This document shows positions 1 through 7,060 of a DNA stretch of 12,187 nucleotides, in pieces. This DNA is from Thermococcus sp. (GTDB lineage Archaea > Methanobacteriota_B > Thermococci > Thermococcales > Thermococcaceae). A program made the translations under genes and the position numbers. The notes beneath the pieces were generated by a model. It made no database searches and was not told the DNA's origin. It saw only the letters and a program-made list of their open reading frames with translations. Where the stretch lies: the NCBI RefSeq assembly GCF_027066465.1, contig NZ_JAMONU010000084.1:1-12187 (forward strand), written 5' to 3'. The number at the start of each line of letters is the position of its first letter. Positions within the stretch are counted from its first letter, which is position 1.

Positions 1-479
1 CTCGTGCTGGGGAAGCTGGTAAGGGTTTTGCGGTTGTTGCCGAGGAAATCAGGAAACTCGCAGAAGAAAGCAAAAAAGCCGCAGACAACATAAGAAACAT
101 AGTCGAACAGATAACGAGGGAAATCCAGAAAGCCGCGGGAAGCACTGAGAAAGGAGCCTCGGTCGTGCGGAGAAGCGCCGAAGACCTGAGGGAAACCATA
201 GGGTACCTCTCAAGGATAGCGGACATGCTCCAGGGAACGAGGGGGACGATGGAAGAGCTGAGGGAGAAGGTTCTTCGGACCGAGAAGGAAGTTGAGGAGA
301 CCCTCCGCTCCCTTGAAGACCTCTTGGAGAGCGCCAGGGAAATGGCGTCTTCCGCGGAAAAGGTCAGCTCGGCGGTGGAGGAACAGACTATCGTCACGGA
401 GGAGCTTGAGGAGACGGCGAAGGAAGTTGAGGGAATCGCCGCCCGCTTGAAGAACGCGGTCGGCCGGTTCAGGCTCTGA
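1..479 (+). CDS. Methyl-accepting chemotaxis protein, C-terminal part (5' end outside window)
   Basis: This is the cytoplasmic signalling end of a chemoreceptor, which controls the CheA kinase through CheW. The reading frame is already open at base 3 and encodes the hairpin-tip signature of the family: GEAGKGFAVVAEEIRKLAEE, followed by the descending helix (KKAADNIRNIVEQI) and about 100 residues of heptad-patterned, Glu/Lys/Ala-rich coiled coil. That coil includes the usual late segment SSAVEEQTIVTEELEET. The protein ends GRFRL and stops with TGA at 477-479. The sensor, membrane and HAMP parts lie upstream of the window. An ATG at 165 is internal, not a start. The next gene begins 12 nt later on the same strand, so this is the upstream member of the visible operon. 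The family assignment is firm; the ligand cannot be inferred from this fragment. Confidence 0.93.
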   Translation, partial: RAGEAGKGFAVVAEEIRKLAEESKKAADNIRNIVEQITREIQKAAGSTEKGASVVRRSAEDLRETIGYLSRIADMLQGTRGTMEELREKVLRTEKEVEETLRSLEDLLESAREMASSAEKVSSAVEEQTIVTEELEETAKEVEGIAARLKNAVGRFRL

Positions 480-491
480 GGGGGTGAGGGT

Positions 492-1208
492 ATGGAGTGG
501 GCGACCCTCGGCGTCATCGCGGGTGCCGTTGTTGGGGGAATCCTCATCGGCACGTACGCCGTCACAAGGGCCGTTCTGAACAGCCTGAGGGAGGCGTACG
601 TCGGGGAACAGAAGACCGCCGAGGGGATGGACCAGAAGGGAAAGCCCGAGGAGAGGACTGAAACGCGGGAGAAGACCCAGGGAGTGAACGAGGAGGAGCT
701 TGTAAAAAGGCTCCGCGAAGTAATAGAGGTGAAGGTTCAGCGGGTTCTCGACGAAGCCAAGACCAAAAAGGAACGGCTGCTCCTGCTCCTTGACGTAGCA
801 AGGGGCTACGCTCTCGGATACGTCAGCGAGGACGAATACAACGCCTTCCTCTCAAAGGTTCTCAGTGAACTTGAGGAGTTCAAGAGGCTGTGGCTCGCCC
901 GGTTTCCAAGCCAGAGGGACCGGGACAAGCTGAACCAGATGATAGGATACGTGGCGAAGACAAAGCTTCCAATCGTTGCAAAGGGGAAGGACGGAAAGAC
1001 GATTACACTGCCGCCCGAGGAGGCTCTGATTAAGATTACAAACAGCATAAACGGTGCGGTGGCTCTGCTCGATGAGATGATTGCTTCACGCGGAGACAAC
1101 CCCGCGATAACGCCCCTCGAGGTCAGACTCCAGCAGGAATGCGAGAGGCTCAGGGAGAAGGTTAAAAGGCTTGAGAAACAACTCGAAGAGTGTCAGTCGC
1201 TGAGCTGA
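492..1208 (+). CDS. Membrane-anchored coiled-coil protein in chemotaxis operon, function unknown
   Basis: A 238-residue protein that I cannot assign to a named family. Residues 4-28 form one hydrophobic, glycine-rich helix (GVIAGAVVGGILIGTY) that should anchor the N terminus in the membrane. A charged linker (about 35-68) follows. Residues 70-200 look like a mainly helical domain (EEELVKRLREVIEVKVQRVL; GYALGYVSEDEYNAFLSKVL). The last 34 residues are a short coiled coil (CERLREKVKRLEKQLEEC). The start is ATG 492, with a GGGTGAGGGT ribosome binding site just before it. The gene lies 12 nt after the chemoreceptor stop and 14 nt before the cheF start, so co-transcription with both is very likely. 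Position suggests a role in placing or linking the receptor array or archaellum motor at the cell pole, but this is inference from context only. The topology (single helix, then coiled coil) resembles crenarchaeal ArlX, without visible sequence support for homology. Confidence 0.85.
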   Translation: MEWATLGVIAGAVVGGILIGTYAVTRAVLNSLREAYVGEQKTAEGMDQKGKPEERTETREKTQGVNEEELVKRLREVIEVKVQRVLDEAKTKKERLLLLLDVARGYALGYVSEDEYNAFLSKVLSELEEFKRLWLARFPSQRDRDKLNQMIGYVAKTKLPIVAKGKDGKTITLPPEEALIKITNSINGAVALLDEMIASRGDNPAITPLEVRLQQECERLREKVKRLEKQLEECQSLS

Positions 1209-1222
1209 GGCAGGTGGGCCAG

Positions 1223-2248
1223 ATGGCCGTAACGGAGACGAGGGTGAAAGCGGCGGTGGTGTCTTCGTGGAAAGGCTCGGGCAGGGTAAACTGGAGGGAC
1301 GCGATAGGGGTTATCCTGCACGACAGACTCGTCCTCAAGTACCTCAAGATGGGTGAGATAGTTGGGGAGGACAGCTTTCCGTTTTCCACCCTCACGGACA
1401 TCTCAATTAAAGTTCCGGACACCCACAAACTGAACCCCGAGAGGGAGCACTTCGGGATGAAGTTCTACATTCCCAACAGGGGCGAGCTGACGGTTATCCT
1501 GACCATAGGAAACAACCTGCTAATCTACGATGAAAAGAAGTTCAGCGAGTTCGTGCATACAATATTCGAGACCCTAATCAACGGGAAGAGCGTGAAGATA
1601 CAGCTGGCGAGAATTAAGGGGGGCGCCCTGAACCTTGATTCCAAGTGGGAGGACGGCTCCCTACGGATAATCTCCGTAACTTCTGCCAAGACCGGAAAAA
1701 AGGAGCGCAACATCGTCGTCCTCGACAGGAACATGAAGCCGGTGCCGATATTCTCGGACGTCGAAGACATGGACTTGGAGGAGGTCGAGCTGAACGGTCA
1801 GAAGGTCATAGCGTGGAAAATCAAACACTTCCACATCAGCGAGACCGTTACGTCCTACCTCTACATACCGGAGAAGAGAACAAGGCTCTACGTCCTTCGA
1901 TACCTCATGAAATACGTTCCCAGCTACTTCGAATTCATAATAAAGCTCTCAAAGGAGTTTCCCGAGCTGGAGGCCGAGTTCAAGGAGTTCGTGGAGAAGG
2001 AACTCAAGGAACTGCAGAGCCTCGACGAGATTGAAAAGCAGATTCTCATGGCGCTTTACTCGGGGCTTAACCCCCTTGAGATACACCAGTTCCTGGGGAT
2101 AAGCGAGAGGGAGCTTGAGGAGATATACGACAAGATGATTGACAGGGGGCTTCTGAAGATAGTCATGATAAGAAAGGTCGTTGAGCTGACAAGGGAGGGG
2201 AGAAAAATAGTGAACAAACTCATCGAATACGGGTTAGTATCAATGTGA
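1223..2248 (+). CDS. cheF: Archaeal chemotaxis adaptor CheF with C-terminal winged-helix region
   Basis: A 341-residue protein that matches my recollection of the archaeal CheF family (DUF439). CheF binds CheY, CheC and CheD and carries the chemotaxis signal to the archaellum switch. The N-terminal two thirds are beta-rich (KAAVVSSWKGSGRVNWRDAI; DRLVLKYLKMGEIVGEDSFP), as in the family. Residues 267-341 look like a winged helix-turn-helix: helices in EKQILMALYSGLNPLEIHQF and SERELEEIYDKMIDRGLLK, then a wing-like strand (VVELTREGRKIVNKL). I chose ATG 1223 because AGGTGG (1212-1217) sits at normal spacing before it. An upstream ATG at 1190 would overlap the previous gene and lacks such a site. 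The gene ends the visible che operon. Its last 29 nt overlap the convergent propeller gene. The cheF assignment is fairly sure; the role of the C-terminal helices is not known to me. Confidence 0.88.
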   Translation: MAVTETRVKAAVVSSWKGSGRVNWRDAIGVILHDRLVLKYLKMGEIVGEDSFPFSTLTDISIKVPDTHKLNPEREHFGMKFYIPNRGELTVILTIGNNLLIYDEKKFSEFVHTIFETLINGKSVKIQLARIKGGALNLDSKWEDGSLRIISVTSAKTGKKERNIVVLDRNMKPVPIFSDVEDMDLEEVELNGQKVIAWKIKHFHISETVTSYLYIPEKRTRLYVLRYLMKYVPSYFEFIIKLSKEFPELEAEFKEFVEKELKELQSLDEIEKQILMALYSGLNPLEIHQFLGISERELEEIYDKMIDRGLLKIVMIRKVVELTREGRKIVNKLIEYGLVSM

Positions 2249-3503
2249 GGAGCACCGCGAGGAGGACAACCAGACCCGGACCGCAGATTTTTCTGTTCTC
2301 CCCGCTCTTGAAGGCGTTGAGGTCAATCACGTAGAACGTTGAGCTTGCGGTTCCGAAGACGGCCCTGTTGCCGAAGGCGGAGATGCTCCTCACGTAGCCA
2401 GTGTTCGGAACCTGGCCGATGACCTTGCCGGTATCGGGGTCGAGGACGTAAAGCGAGCCGACGCTGTAAACGTAGGTGGTTCCGTTTTCAGACTTCTTTT
2501 CGAACTCCCCAACACCCGCCAGGAGGAGACCGTCGGCGTAGTAGAGAACTTTAGCACGGTACGGGAGGAGGGTTTTCCACTTGACCTTACCGGAGGGAAG
2601 CTCGACGGCCTCGACGGTTCCGTTCTTCCCGTTGTACCCGCTCACGTACGCTGTGTTCCCTTCGATTACAATGTCTTCAACGTAGAAAGCGCTTTCATTG
2701 AGCAGTACGCGTCCACCGGGAGACACAACGTAGAGGTTGCCGCTTCCTTTACCGAACCCCGTTCCGAAAACCGCGTTTCCGTCCCAGACTTCCAGGTCCC
2801 TAACCCAGTGCCCAACCTCAACCTTCCAGAGGAGCTTCCCTTCGGGTGATATCCCGTAGAGTGCCCCGAACTGGACGGGGCCTGCGTAACCGGAGGGGAA
2901 GCCTGAGGAGGCGTATATAACGCCCTTTCCAACGCGAACTCTCGTGAGCATGTCGCTTACGTTAAGCTCCCAGAGGTTGAAGCTGACGTTGGAGGAGTTA
3001 AAGGTCCCGGCGTAAACGTGTCCCACGAAGGTATAGGAGCCGTTTCCGGGATAGAAGTCGCCGTCAACGGCGTAAACCCTGTTCCCCGAGACGACGAAGT
3101 CGTAGAGCTTGTTCGTTGTGTCCGCTTGGGCAACTATGCTCCCGTTGTTGCCGAAGAGGAGAACGCCCGCGAGGCTTCCCACGAGAACCTCTCCGCCCAC
3201 TGGAATGACCTTGACAACGTAGCCGGAAGACTCGTTCCACAGGCGCGTTCCGTTCAGGTCGAAGGCCGCTAGCCTGCCGAGGTAGTATATGGCTATAACC
3301 TTCCCCGAGTTCACAACCTGCCTGTATGAACACGCGGCGTAAACCGTGCTGTTTGTGATTGCAACGGCCTCTATGCTCTTCTGATATGTTACGTCGCTGC
3401 ATACACTCCCCTTCCACAGAACGGGGTTCTCAGCGGCGCTGACGGCACCGAGAACCAGAAGCGAGAGAACCGCAATGGCCACAACTGAAACGCGCCGTTT
3501 CAT
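2220..3503 (-). CDS. Exported PQQ-like beta-propeller protein with C-terminal membrane anchor
   Basis: A 427-residue secreted protein. A signal peptide is clear: basic start MKRR, a hydrophobic core (VVAIAVLSLLVLGAV) and a likely cut after VSA near residue 23. The body is built of repeated four-stranded blade-like units with recurring phrases such as LAAFDLNGTRLW, LYGISPEGKLLWKV, LYVVSPGGRVLL and LYVLDPDTGKVIGQV. These resemble PQQ-like or WD-type propeller repeats. About 11 N-glycosylation sequons (N-X-S/T) suit an extracellular protein. The last 20 residues (GPGLVVLLAVLLTLILTRIR) form a membrane helix, so the propeller is probably tethered outside the cell. ATG 3503 is preferred, preceded by GTGGGATGG; a GTG four codons earlier is an alternative. 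No enzyme active site or lipobox cysteine is seen. It may bind substrate or act as a surface scaffold; the ligand is unknown. Its 3' end overlaps cheF, and its promoter is shared with the divergent HEAT gene. Confidence 0.87.
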   Translation of the reverse strand: MKRRVSVVAIAVLSLLVLGAVSAAENPVLWKGSVCSDVTYQKSIEAVAITNSTVYAACSYRQVVNSGKVIAIYYLGRLAAFDLNGTRLWNESSGYVVKVIPVGGEVLVGSLAGVLLFGNNGSIVAQADTTNKLYDFVVSGNRVYAVDGDFYPGNGSYTFVGHVYAGTFNSSNVSFNLWELNVSDMLTRVRVGKGVIYASSGFPSGYAGPVQFGALYGISPEGKLLWKVEVGHWVRDLEVWDGNAVFGTGFGKGSGNLYVVSPGGRVLLNESAFYVEDIVIEGNTAYVSGYNGKNGTVEAVELPSGKVKWKTLLPYRAKVLYYADGLLLAGVGEFEKKSENGTTYVYSVGSLYVLDPDTGKVIGQVPNTGYVRSISAFGNRAVFGTASSTFYVIDLNAFKSGENRKICGPGLVVLLAVLLTLILTRIR

Positions 3504-3533
3504 AGCCCATCCCACGAGTGAGTGGTGAAAAGC

Positions 3534-3543
3534 TTATATAAAT
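3534..3543. promoter_or_regulatory. Shared divergent TATA element for propeller and HEAT-repeat genes
   Basis: TTATATAA at 3534-3541 is self-complementary and A-rich on both flanks (GAAAAGC before it on +, GCAAAGA before it on -). It can therefore serve as TATA box with BRE for both divergent genes. A start site about 25 nt away falls near 3562 on + (ATG 3572) and near 3512 on - (ATG 3503). Both transcripts would have leaders of about 10 nt that still hold a GGTGG- or GGGATGG-type ribosome binding site. The distances are read from sequence; use in both directions is inferred. Confidence 0.7.
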
Positions 3544-3571
3544 CTTTGCAGTAAAAATTCAAGGTGGTTCA

Positions 3572-4312
3572 ATGGACGAGATGGACCTCAGGGAAGCCCT
3601 CGCTACCGGAGAGAAGCTCCAGGAGATTGTCGCCATGGCAACGGCGAACAGGGAAGTTTTCAAGGAGGTCATCAAACTGCTCGACGACGACCTGTGGACT
3701 GTCCAGAAAAACGCCCTCAGGGTTGTAACCGAAGTGATAAGGGAGTTCCCGGAGCTTTACGACTCACTGCTGACGAAGCTCATGGTCATGCTCAGAAAAA
3801 GCGAGGCAGTGCCGCTGACTCAGGAGATAGCAAAGGCCTTTGGAGTTCTCGCGGAGCTGACACCCGAGAGCGTGTCGAGGATAGTCCCGGTGATATTCGC
3901 CAACTACCGCATTGGGGACCCCAAAATAAAGGTCAACTCAATCTACGTCCTTGAGGAGATTATGAGGGTGAAGCCAGAGCTTCTCGGAAACGTCTTCAAA
4001 GACCTGAGCTTCATGCTAATCTCGAAGGACCCGGCCGATAAGCTCGCCGCCCTGAACTTCATCTCCGCCCTGAGCGAAAACGGACTGAGGTACGTTACCC
4101 CGTTTCTGCCCAAGCTCTTTGCCCTGCTCCACGACAGGGACGAAGTTGTGAGGGCCAGCACCGTTGAAACGCTTGTTGCAATATCGGAAACCAATGATAA
4201 ATTGAGGAAAATCGTTATCTCAAAGCTGAAGGAGATGGAAGGCGAACAGAGCGAACTCGTGAAGAAGAAGGTCGATGAGGGACTTTCAAAGCTCCTCCTC
4301 AGGGAGGGATGA
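3572..4312 (+). CDS. HEAT-repeat protein, function unknown
   Basis: A 246-residue all-helical cytoplasmic protein without signal peptide or membrane helix. It consists of about six tandem two-helix units typical of HEAT/ARM solenoids. The turns are recognisable: DDDLWTVQKNALRVVTEVI, GDPKIKVNSIYVLEEIM, KDPADKLAALNFISAL and DRDEVVRASTVETLVAI, with Asp at the turn and a hydrophobic second helix. The last unit (SKLKEMEGEQSELVKKKVDE) caps the solenoid. Start ATG 3572 is preceded by AGGTGG (3562-3567). Such solenoids bind other proteins and no catalytic residue is visible, so a scaffold or adaptor role is likely, but the partner is unknown. The convergent coiled-coil gene overlaps it by 27 bp. The HEAT assignment comes from pattern, not from a search. 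Confidence 0.87.
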   Translation: MDEMDLREALATGEKLQEIVAMATANREVFKEVIKLLDDDLWTVQKNALRVVTEVIREFPELYDSLLTKLMVMLRKSEAVPLTQEIAKAFGVLAELTPESVSRIVPVIFANYRIGDPKIKVNSIYVLEEIMRVKPELLGNVFKDLSFMLISKDPADKLAALNFISALSENGLRYVTPFLPKLFALLHDRDEVVRASTVETLVAISETNDKLRKIVISKLKEMEGEQSELVKKKVDEGLSKLLLREG

Positions 4313-5308
4313 CTCCCCAAGAAGCGCCTTGAGCGTCTCCCTGAGCTTCTCGTTCTCGGCCCTCAGCTTGGCGTTTTCCTCCCTGAGGGATTCCACCTCC
4401 GCAAGCATTCCCTTAATCTCGTTTACGGCCCTCTCAAGCTTTGACTTTGGAACGAACTGCCTTTTAATGGCCTCAATGGCGCTGAACACGTTTGACTCCC
4501 CTGTGAGTTCCCTGAGCTGGGCCTCAACCTCCCTGAGGGTCTTTAAGGCGGTCTCATACCTCTTCATCTTCTCGCTGAGCGACTCCACCCTCTCCGCAAC
4601 CTCTTGGAGGGAAGAGAGCCTCTTCCTCAGTGATTCTACCTCTTTTTCCTTCTCTGAAAGCTTTCTTTTGAGAACATCGTTTTCTCTGGCTTTCCTTTTG
4701 AGTTCAACGTTTTCCCTGACGAGTTCCTCGTAGTGTTCCTGCAACTCCCTCAAGGCCCTGGCAAGCTCAACGCTTACCCCGAGAACGTCGCGCTTCAGCT
4801 CCTCTTTGAGTGCCTCAATCCTCTCCTCAACGAGGGAGCGGATAACGTCCTCCGTTTTCTTTCCGTAGCTCTCCTCAAGGCGGGCAAACAGCTGAGCCGG
4901 TAGCCTCTCAAGCTTCTCCTCAAGTTCGTTTATACGCGGAACGACGTATTCAAGACTGTTAAGAAAGAGGGTTCTCTGCTCAAGCTCCGCAATTCTGTTC
5001 TCAAGCTCCCTGAACTTCTTTTCAGTTGAGTAGCTCAGCTCCCTGTGGGACGTCCCGAGGTCCTCAAGCTTCCTGCTCAGAAGTTCAATTCTCTCGCCAA
5101 GCCTTGACGTTTCAAGTCTAAGCTCCCGAATCACGGCCGCGACGGATTCAAGGGCCAGAAGGGAGTAATCACCGAGGTTCTCCGATTCCGGAATCGTGGA
5201 CTTGACCTCGTTCCAGTTCCGCAGAGTTCGAAGTTCCCCTATAATCTCGGAGTGACGGGACTTTATGTAATCCCATGTCAACCTGTCCTTCTGGGACTTC
5301 TTGAGCAT
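4286..5308 (-). CDS. Long coiled-coil protein, function unknown
   Basis: A 340-residue soluble protein, Glu/Lys/Arg/Leu-rich throughout. Residues 1-50 are less regular and contain Trp (DRLTWDYIKSRHSEIIGELR). From about 55 to 130 and again from 150 to 270 there are long heptad stretches (ETSRLGERIELLSRKLEDL; ELKRKARENDVLKRKLSEKE). A break near 275-290 (SNVFSAIEAIKRQFVPKSKL) precedes a final strong coil (EVESLREENAKLRAENEKLR). No ATPase, hinge or zinc-hook motif is visible, so it is not an SMC/Rad50 protein. Start ATG 5308 has a TATA box about 35 nt upstream and GGTCGGTAG before it. It lies downstream of the 5S gene on the same strand but has its own promoter. I do not recognise the family. A structural or partner-binding role is the most that can be said. 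Confidence 0.85.
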   Translation of the reverse strand: MLKKSQKDRLTWDYIKSRHSEIIGELRTLRNWNEVKSTIPESENLGDYSLLALESVAAVIRELRLETSRLGERIELLSRKLEDLGTSHRELSYSTEKKFRELENRIAELEQRTLFLNSLEYVVPRINELEEKLERLPAQLFARLEESYGKKTEDVIRSLVEERIEALKEELKRDVLGVSVELARALRELQEHYEELVRENVELKRKARENDVLKRKLSEKEKEVESLRKRLSSLQEVAERVESLSEKMKRYETALKTLREVEAQLRELTGESNVFSAIEAIKRQFVPKSKLERAVNEIKGMLAEVESLREENAKLRAENEKLRETLKALLGESSLPEEEL

Positions 5309-5340
5309 AACTACCGACCGTAAAAAATAGCCCGCGGAAT

Positions 5341-5350
5341 CTTAAATAGC
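5341..5350 (-). promoter_or_regulatory. TATA box of the coiled-coil protein gene
   Basis: On the minus strand this reads GCTATTTAAG, preceded by an A-rich BRE-like stretch (ACACAAAA). Its centre is about 37 nt before the ATG at 5308, predicting a leader of about 10-12 nt. It follows the 5S gene, so the mRNA can start independently of 5S transcription. Confidence 0.6.
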
Positions 5351-5367
5351 TTTTGTGTAGGTGATTA

Positions 5368-5380
5368 CGAGAGAAAGTTA
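5368..5380 (-). terminator. Possible T-rich terminator of the 5S rRNA gene
   Basis: Directly after the 5S 3' end the minus strand reads TAACTTTCTCTCG, a pyrimidine-rich run of the kind that can end archaeal transcription. The longest T run is only three, so the call is weak. Confidence 0.35.
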
Positions 5381-5506
5381 GTGGCCGGCGGCGTTCCCGG
5401 TTTCCCGCCCCCTCCCGGAGGGCAGTACACCCGGGAACGCTGGCGGGCTTAACTTCCGGGGTCGAAACGAGACCGGGTGTAACCCCGCCGCTATGGCCGC
5501 CGTGCC
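5381..5506 (-). rRNA. rrf: 5S ribosomal RNA
   Basis: The minus strand carries an archaeal 5S rRNA of about 125 nt. Its diagnostic blocks are in order: CGGCGGCCATAGC at the 5' end, ACACCCGGTCTCGTTTCGA, CCCCGGAAGTTAAGC, GTACTGCCCTCC, the G-rich helix (GGGAGGGGGCGGGAAACCGG) and ACGCCGCCGGCCAC at the 3' end. The terminal CGGCGGC pairs with GCCGCCG at the other end (helix I). No 16S, 23S or tRNA is next to it, which fits Thermococcales, where 5S genes sit apart from the 16S-23S operon. The exact ends are uncertain by 2-5 nt. The 5' end at 5506 is set from a TATA element about 26 nt upstream. Confidence 0.95.
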
Positions 5507-5526
5507 GGTAGTTAGTCTCCGGGATG

Positions 5527-5538
5527 ACTTTATAAAGT
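5527..5538. promoter_or_regulatory. Palindromic TATA element between 5S rRNA and the MCM-like gene
   Basis: ACTTTATAAAGT is a perfect 12-bp palindrome. Counting about 26 nt from its centre gives 5506 on the minus strand, the expected 5S 5' end, and about 5559 on the plus strand, the chosen ATG of the MCM-like gene. The 5S use is well supported by spacing. Use for the protein gene is inferred and would give a leaderless or nearly leaderless mRNA. Confidence 0.75.
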
Positions 5539-5558
5539 TTGCGGTGTATGGTGTGCCG

Positions 5559-7058
5559 ATGGAAGAGCTGATGGAACTCCTCAGGCTTGGGGGATACAGA
5601 GAGGCCCTGACGCCCGAGAAGAGGGTAAAGGACTTCCTGATGGAGGTTCAGAGAAAGCCCAACGGTGAAGAGGTCGAGGTTAGGGGTTTTGTCCTCCTCA
5701 GAAAACCCCCAAACGCGCCGGAAGACGCCCTCTACTACATTCTCTCCCCGGTTGCACCCTCGGAAATCGGAAAAGCGAAGAAGCTCAGGGCCTACCTGGT
5801 TCTCAGAATAGACGAGAACACCAAGGTCGGGAAACTTCATCCCGGGGAATACGTCGTGGCAAGGGGAATCCTGGATGTGTACCCCTTCGGGAACCTCAGG
5901 CTCCTCAGGGTGAGGGAGATTCAGCCCGAGAGATACTCCGAGTACTGGAAGCAGTACGCCGAGCTTGCCCTGAGCAGGTGTGAGCTTGAAGACCTCATCG
6001 AGAAAACAGTCTACGCGAACTACGAGGTCGAGCGGGCGGTCATATACACGCTTCTGAACGCCCCCCTTGTGCTCGGGGCGGAGTACTGGCAGGGGGGAGT
6101 TGCGTTCTCCACCTTCGCAGGCCTCTCGAAGAAGAGGGCCGTTCTCTCAATGTGGGAAGCCCTCAAATACATCCACTCCCTGCTGCCCTGGGAGGTCAAG
6201 CTGAGGAGGGAGAAGTGGAGCGAAGCGGAAGACGATTTCCTCGGGCTTGATTTTAAGTTCTCCAAACCCTCAACCGCTGACCTCTCGTACTACGTACCCT
6301 ACAACCGTTCAATTCTCGGAAGGGAAGTTCCGGTTCCCAAGTGGGCGCTGGGCCACTTCGAGGAAAAGAGGGCCAGCTTCATGACCCCCCGGCTTAGAAT
6401 GAACCCTGGAGACGAGGCGGCGGCACTCTCGGAAACGCCCTTCGTGCTCACGGAGGAGGTCGGCTACGAGAGGAACCCCGAGCTTGAGAGGCTTATGCCC
6501 AACGTAATTGCGACGGTTTTCACCGCGATGGAGAGGCTCAGCGTCCTGAATCTGCTCGAAATGGAGGACTACAGAAATAGGTTTGAGGCCTTCGTTATGA
6601 GAAACAGACTTGAACACGGGGAGCTTTTCGATGCACTAACGATTTCCGGTAAAGTCTTCAACATCAACTTGCGCTACAGACTGGGTGCGAGGCTTCTCGG
6701 CTCCATGGCGAGGTTTGAGGGAAAACTGAAGAGGGGACTCATAAGCGACCTCCTCGGCGTTTATCAGGAAATCGTCGACACCTGGATAAACGAGCTTCCA
6801 GGGGATGAGAAGGTCAGACTCCTGAAGGAATACGAGCGCTACGTTGGAACGAGCAGACTCGCGGAGATTTCACTCAGGATTTTCTCGGACCTCGAGTCAA
6901 CGTCCATTGATGGCTCGGTTTCGAAGGAAGAGTTTAAGAAAACGCTGGTCGAATACGGCTTTACCGAGGGGCATGCATCAAGGATTATCGGGGAGCTTAT
7001 CAGAGAGGGCTACATTTACGAGCCTTCTCCGGGCAGGCTGAAGCTGATAAGGTGGTGA
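5559..7058 (+). CDS. MCM-like protein without visible Walker A (OB-fold plus C-terminal winged helix)
   Basis: A 499-residue protein I do not recognise by name. Residues about 35-120 look like an OB-fold (VEVRGFVLLRKP; GEYVVARGILDVYPFGNLRL), as in the DNA-binding part of MCM or RPA. Residues about 136-175 (CELEDLIEKTVYANYEVERA) recall the segment before Walker A in MCM helicases, but no GxxxxGKS/T motif or DExx box follows. Residues about 434-497 match the MCM C-terminal winged helix closely in pattern: SKEEFKKTLVEYGFTEGHAS, then GYIYEPSPGRLKLI, where MCM ends in a GxIYEPxPGxLKxI-type phrase. The middle 200 residues are unassigned. ATG 5559 follows GGTGTG and lies at transcription-start distance from the palindromic TATA. 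The frame stays open back to ATG 5493, but that would run into the 5S gene. rnp4 starts just after the stop, so the two are probably co-transcribed. The likely role is nucleic-acid binding without helicase activity; confidence in the MCM relationship is moderate. Confidence 0.8.
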   Translation: MEELMELLRLGGYREALTPEKRVKDFLMEVQRKPNGEEVEVRGFVLLRKPPNAPEDALYYILSPVAPSEIGKAKKLRAYLVLRIDENTKVGKLHPGEYVVARGILDVYPFGNLRLLRVREIQPERYSEYWKQYAELALSRCELEDLIEKTVYANYEVERAVIYTLLNAPLVLGAEYWQGGVAFSTFAGLSKKRAVLSMWEALKYIHSLLPWEVKLRREKWSEAEDDFLGLDFKFSKPSTADLSYYVPYNRSILGREVPVPKWALGHFEEKRASFMTPRLRMNPGDEAAALSETPFVLTEEVGYERNPELERLMPNVIATVFTAMERLSVLNLLEMEDYRNRFEAFVMRNRLEHGELFDALTISGKVFNINLRYRLGARLLGSMARFEGKLKRGLISDLLGVYQEIVDTWINELPGDEKVRLLKEYERYVGTSRLAEISLRIFSDLESTSIDGSVSKEEFKKTLVEYGFTEGHASRIIGELIREGYIYEPSPGRLKLIRW

Positions 7059-7060
7059 AG

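Noticed and set aside
5493..5558. N-terminal extension of the MCM-like protein from ATG 5493
   Set aside because: It overlaps the 5' end of the 5S rRNA gene and crosses the palindromic TATA element. ATG 5559 has a GGTGTG site and fits the promoter spacing.
5169..5840. 223-codon minus-strand open frame
   Set aside because: It runs through the MCM-like gene antisense, the whole 5S rRNA and the coiled-coil gene in another frame; composition and context show it is not coding.
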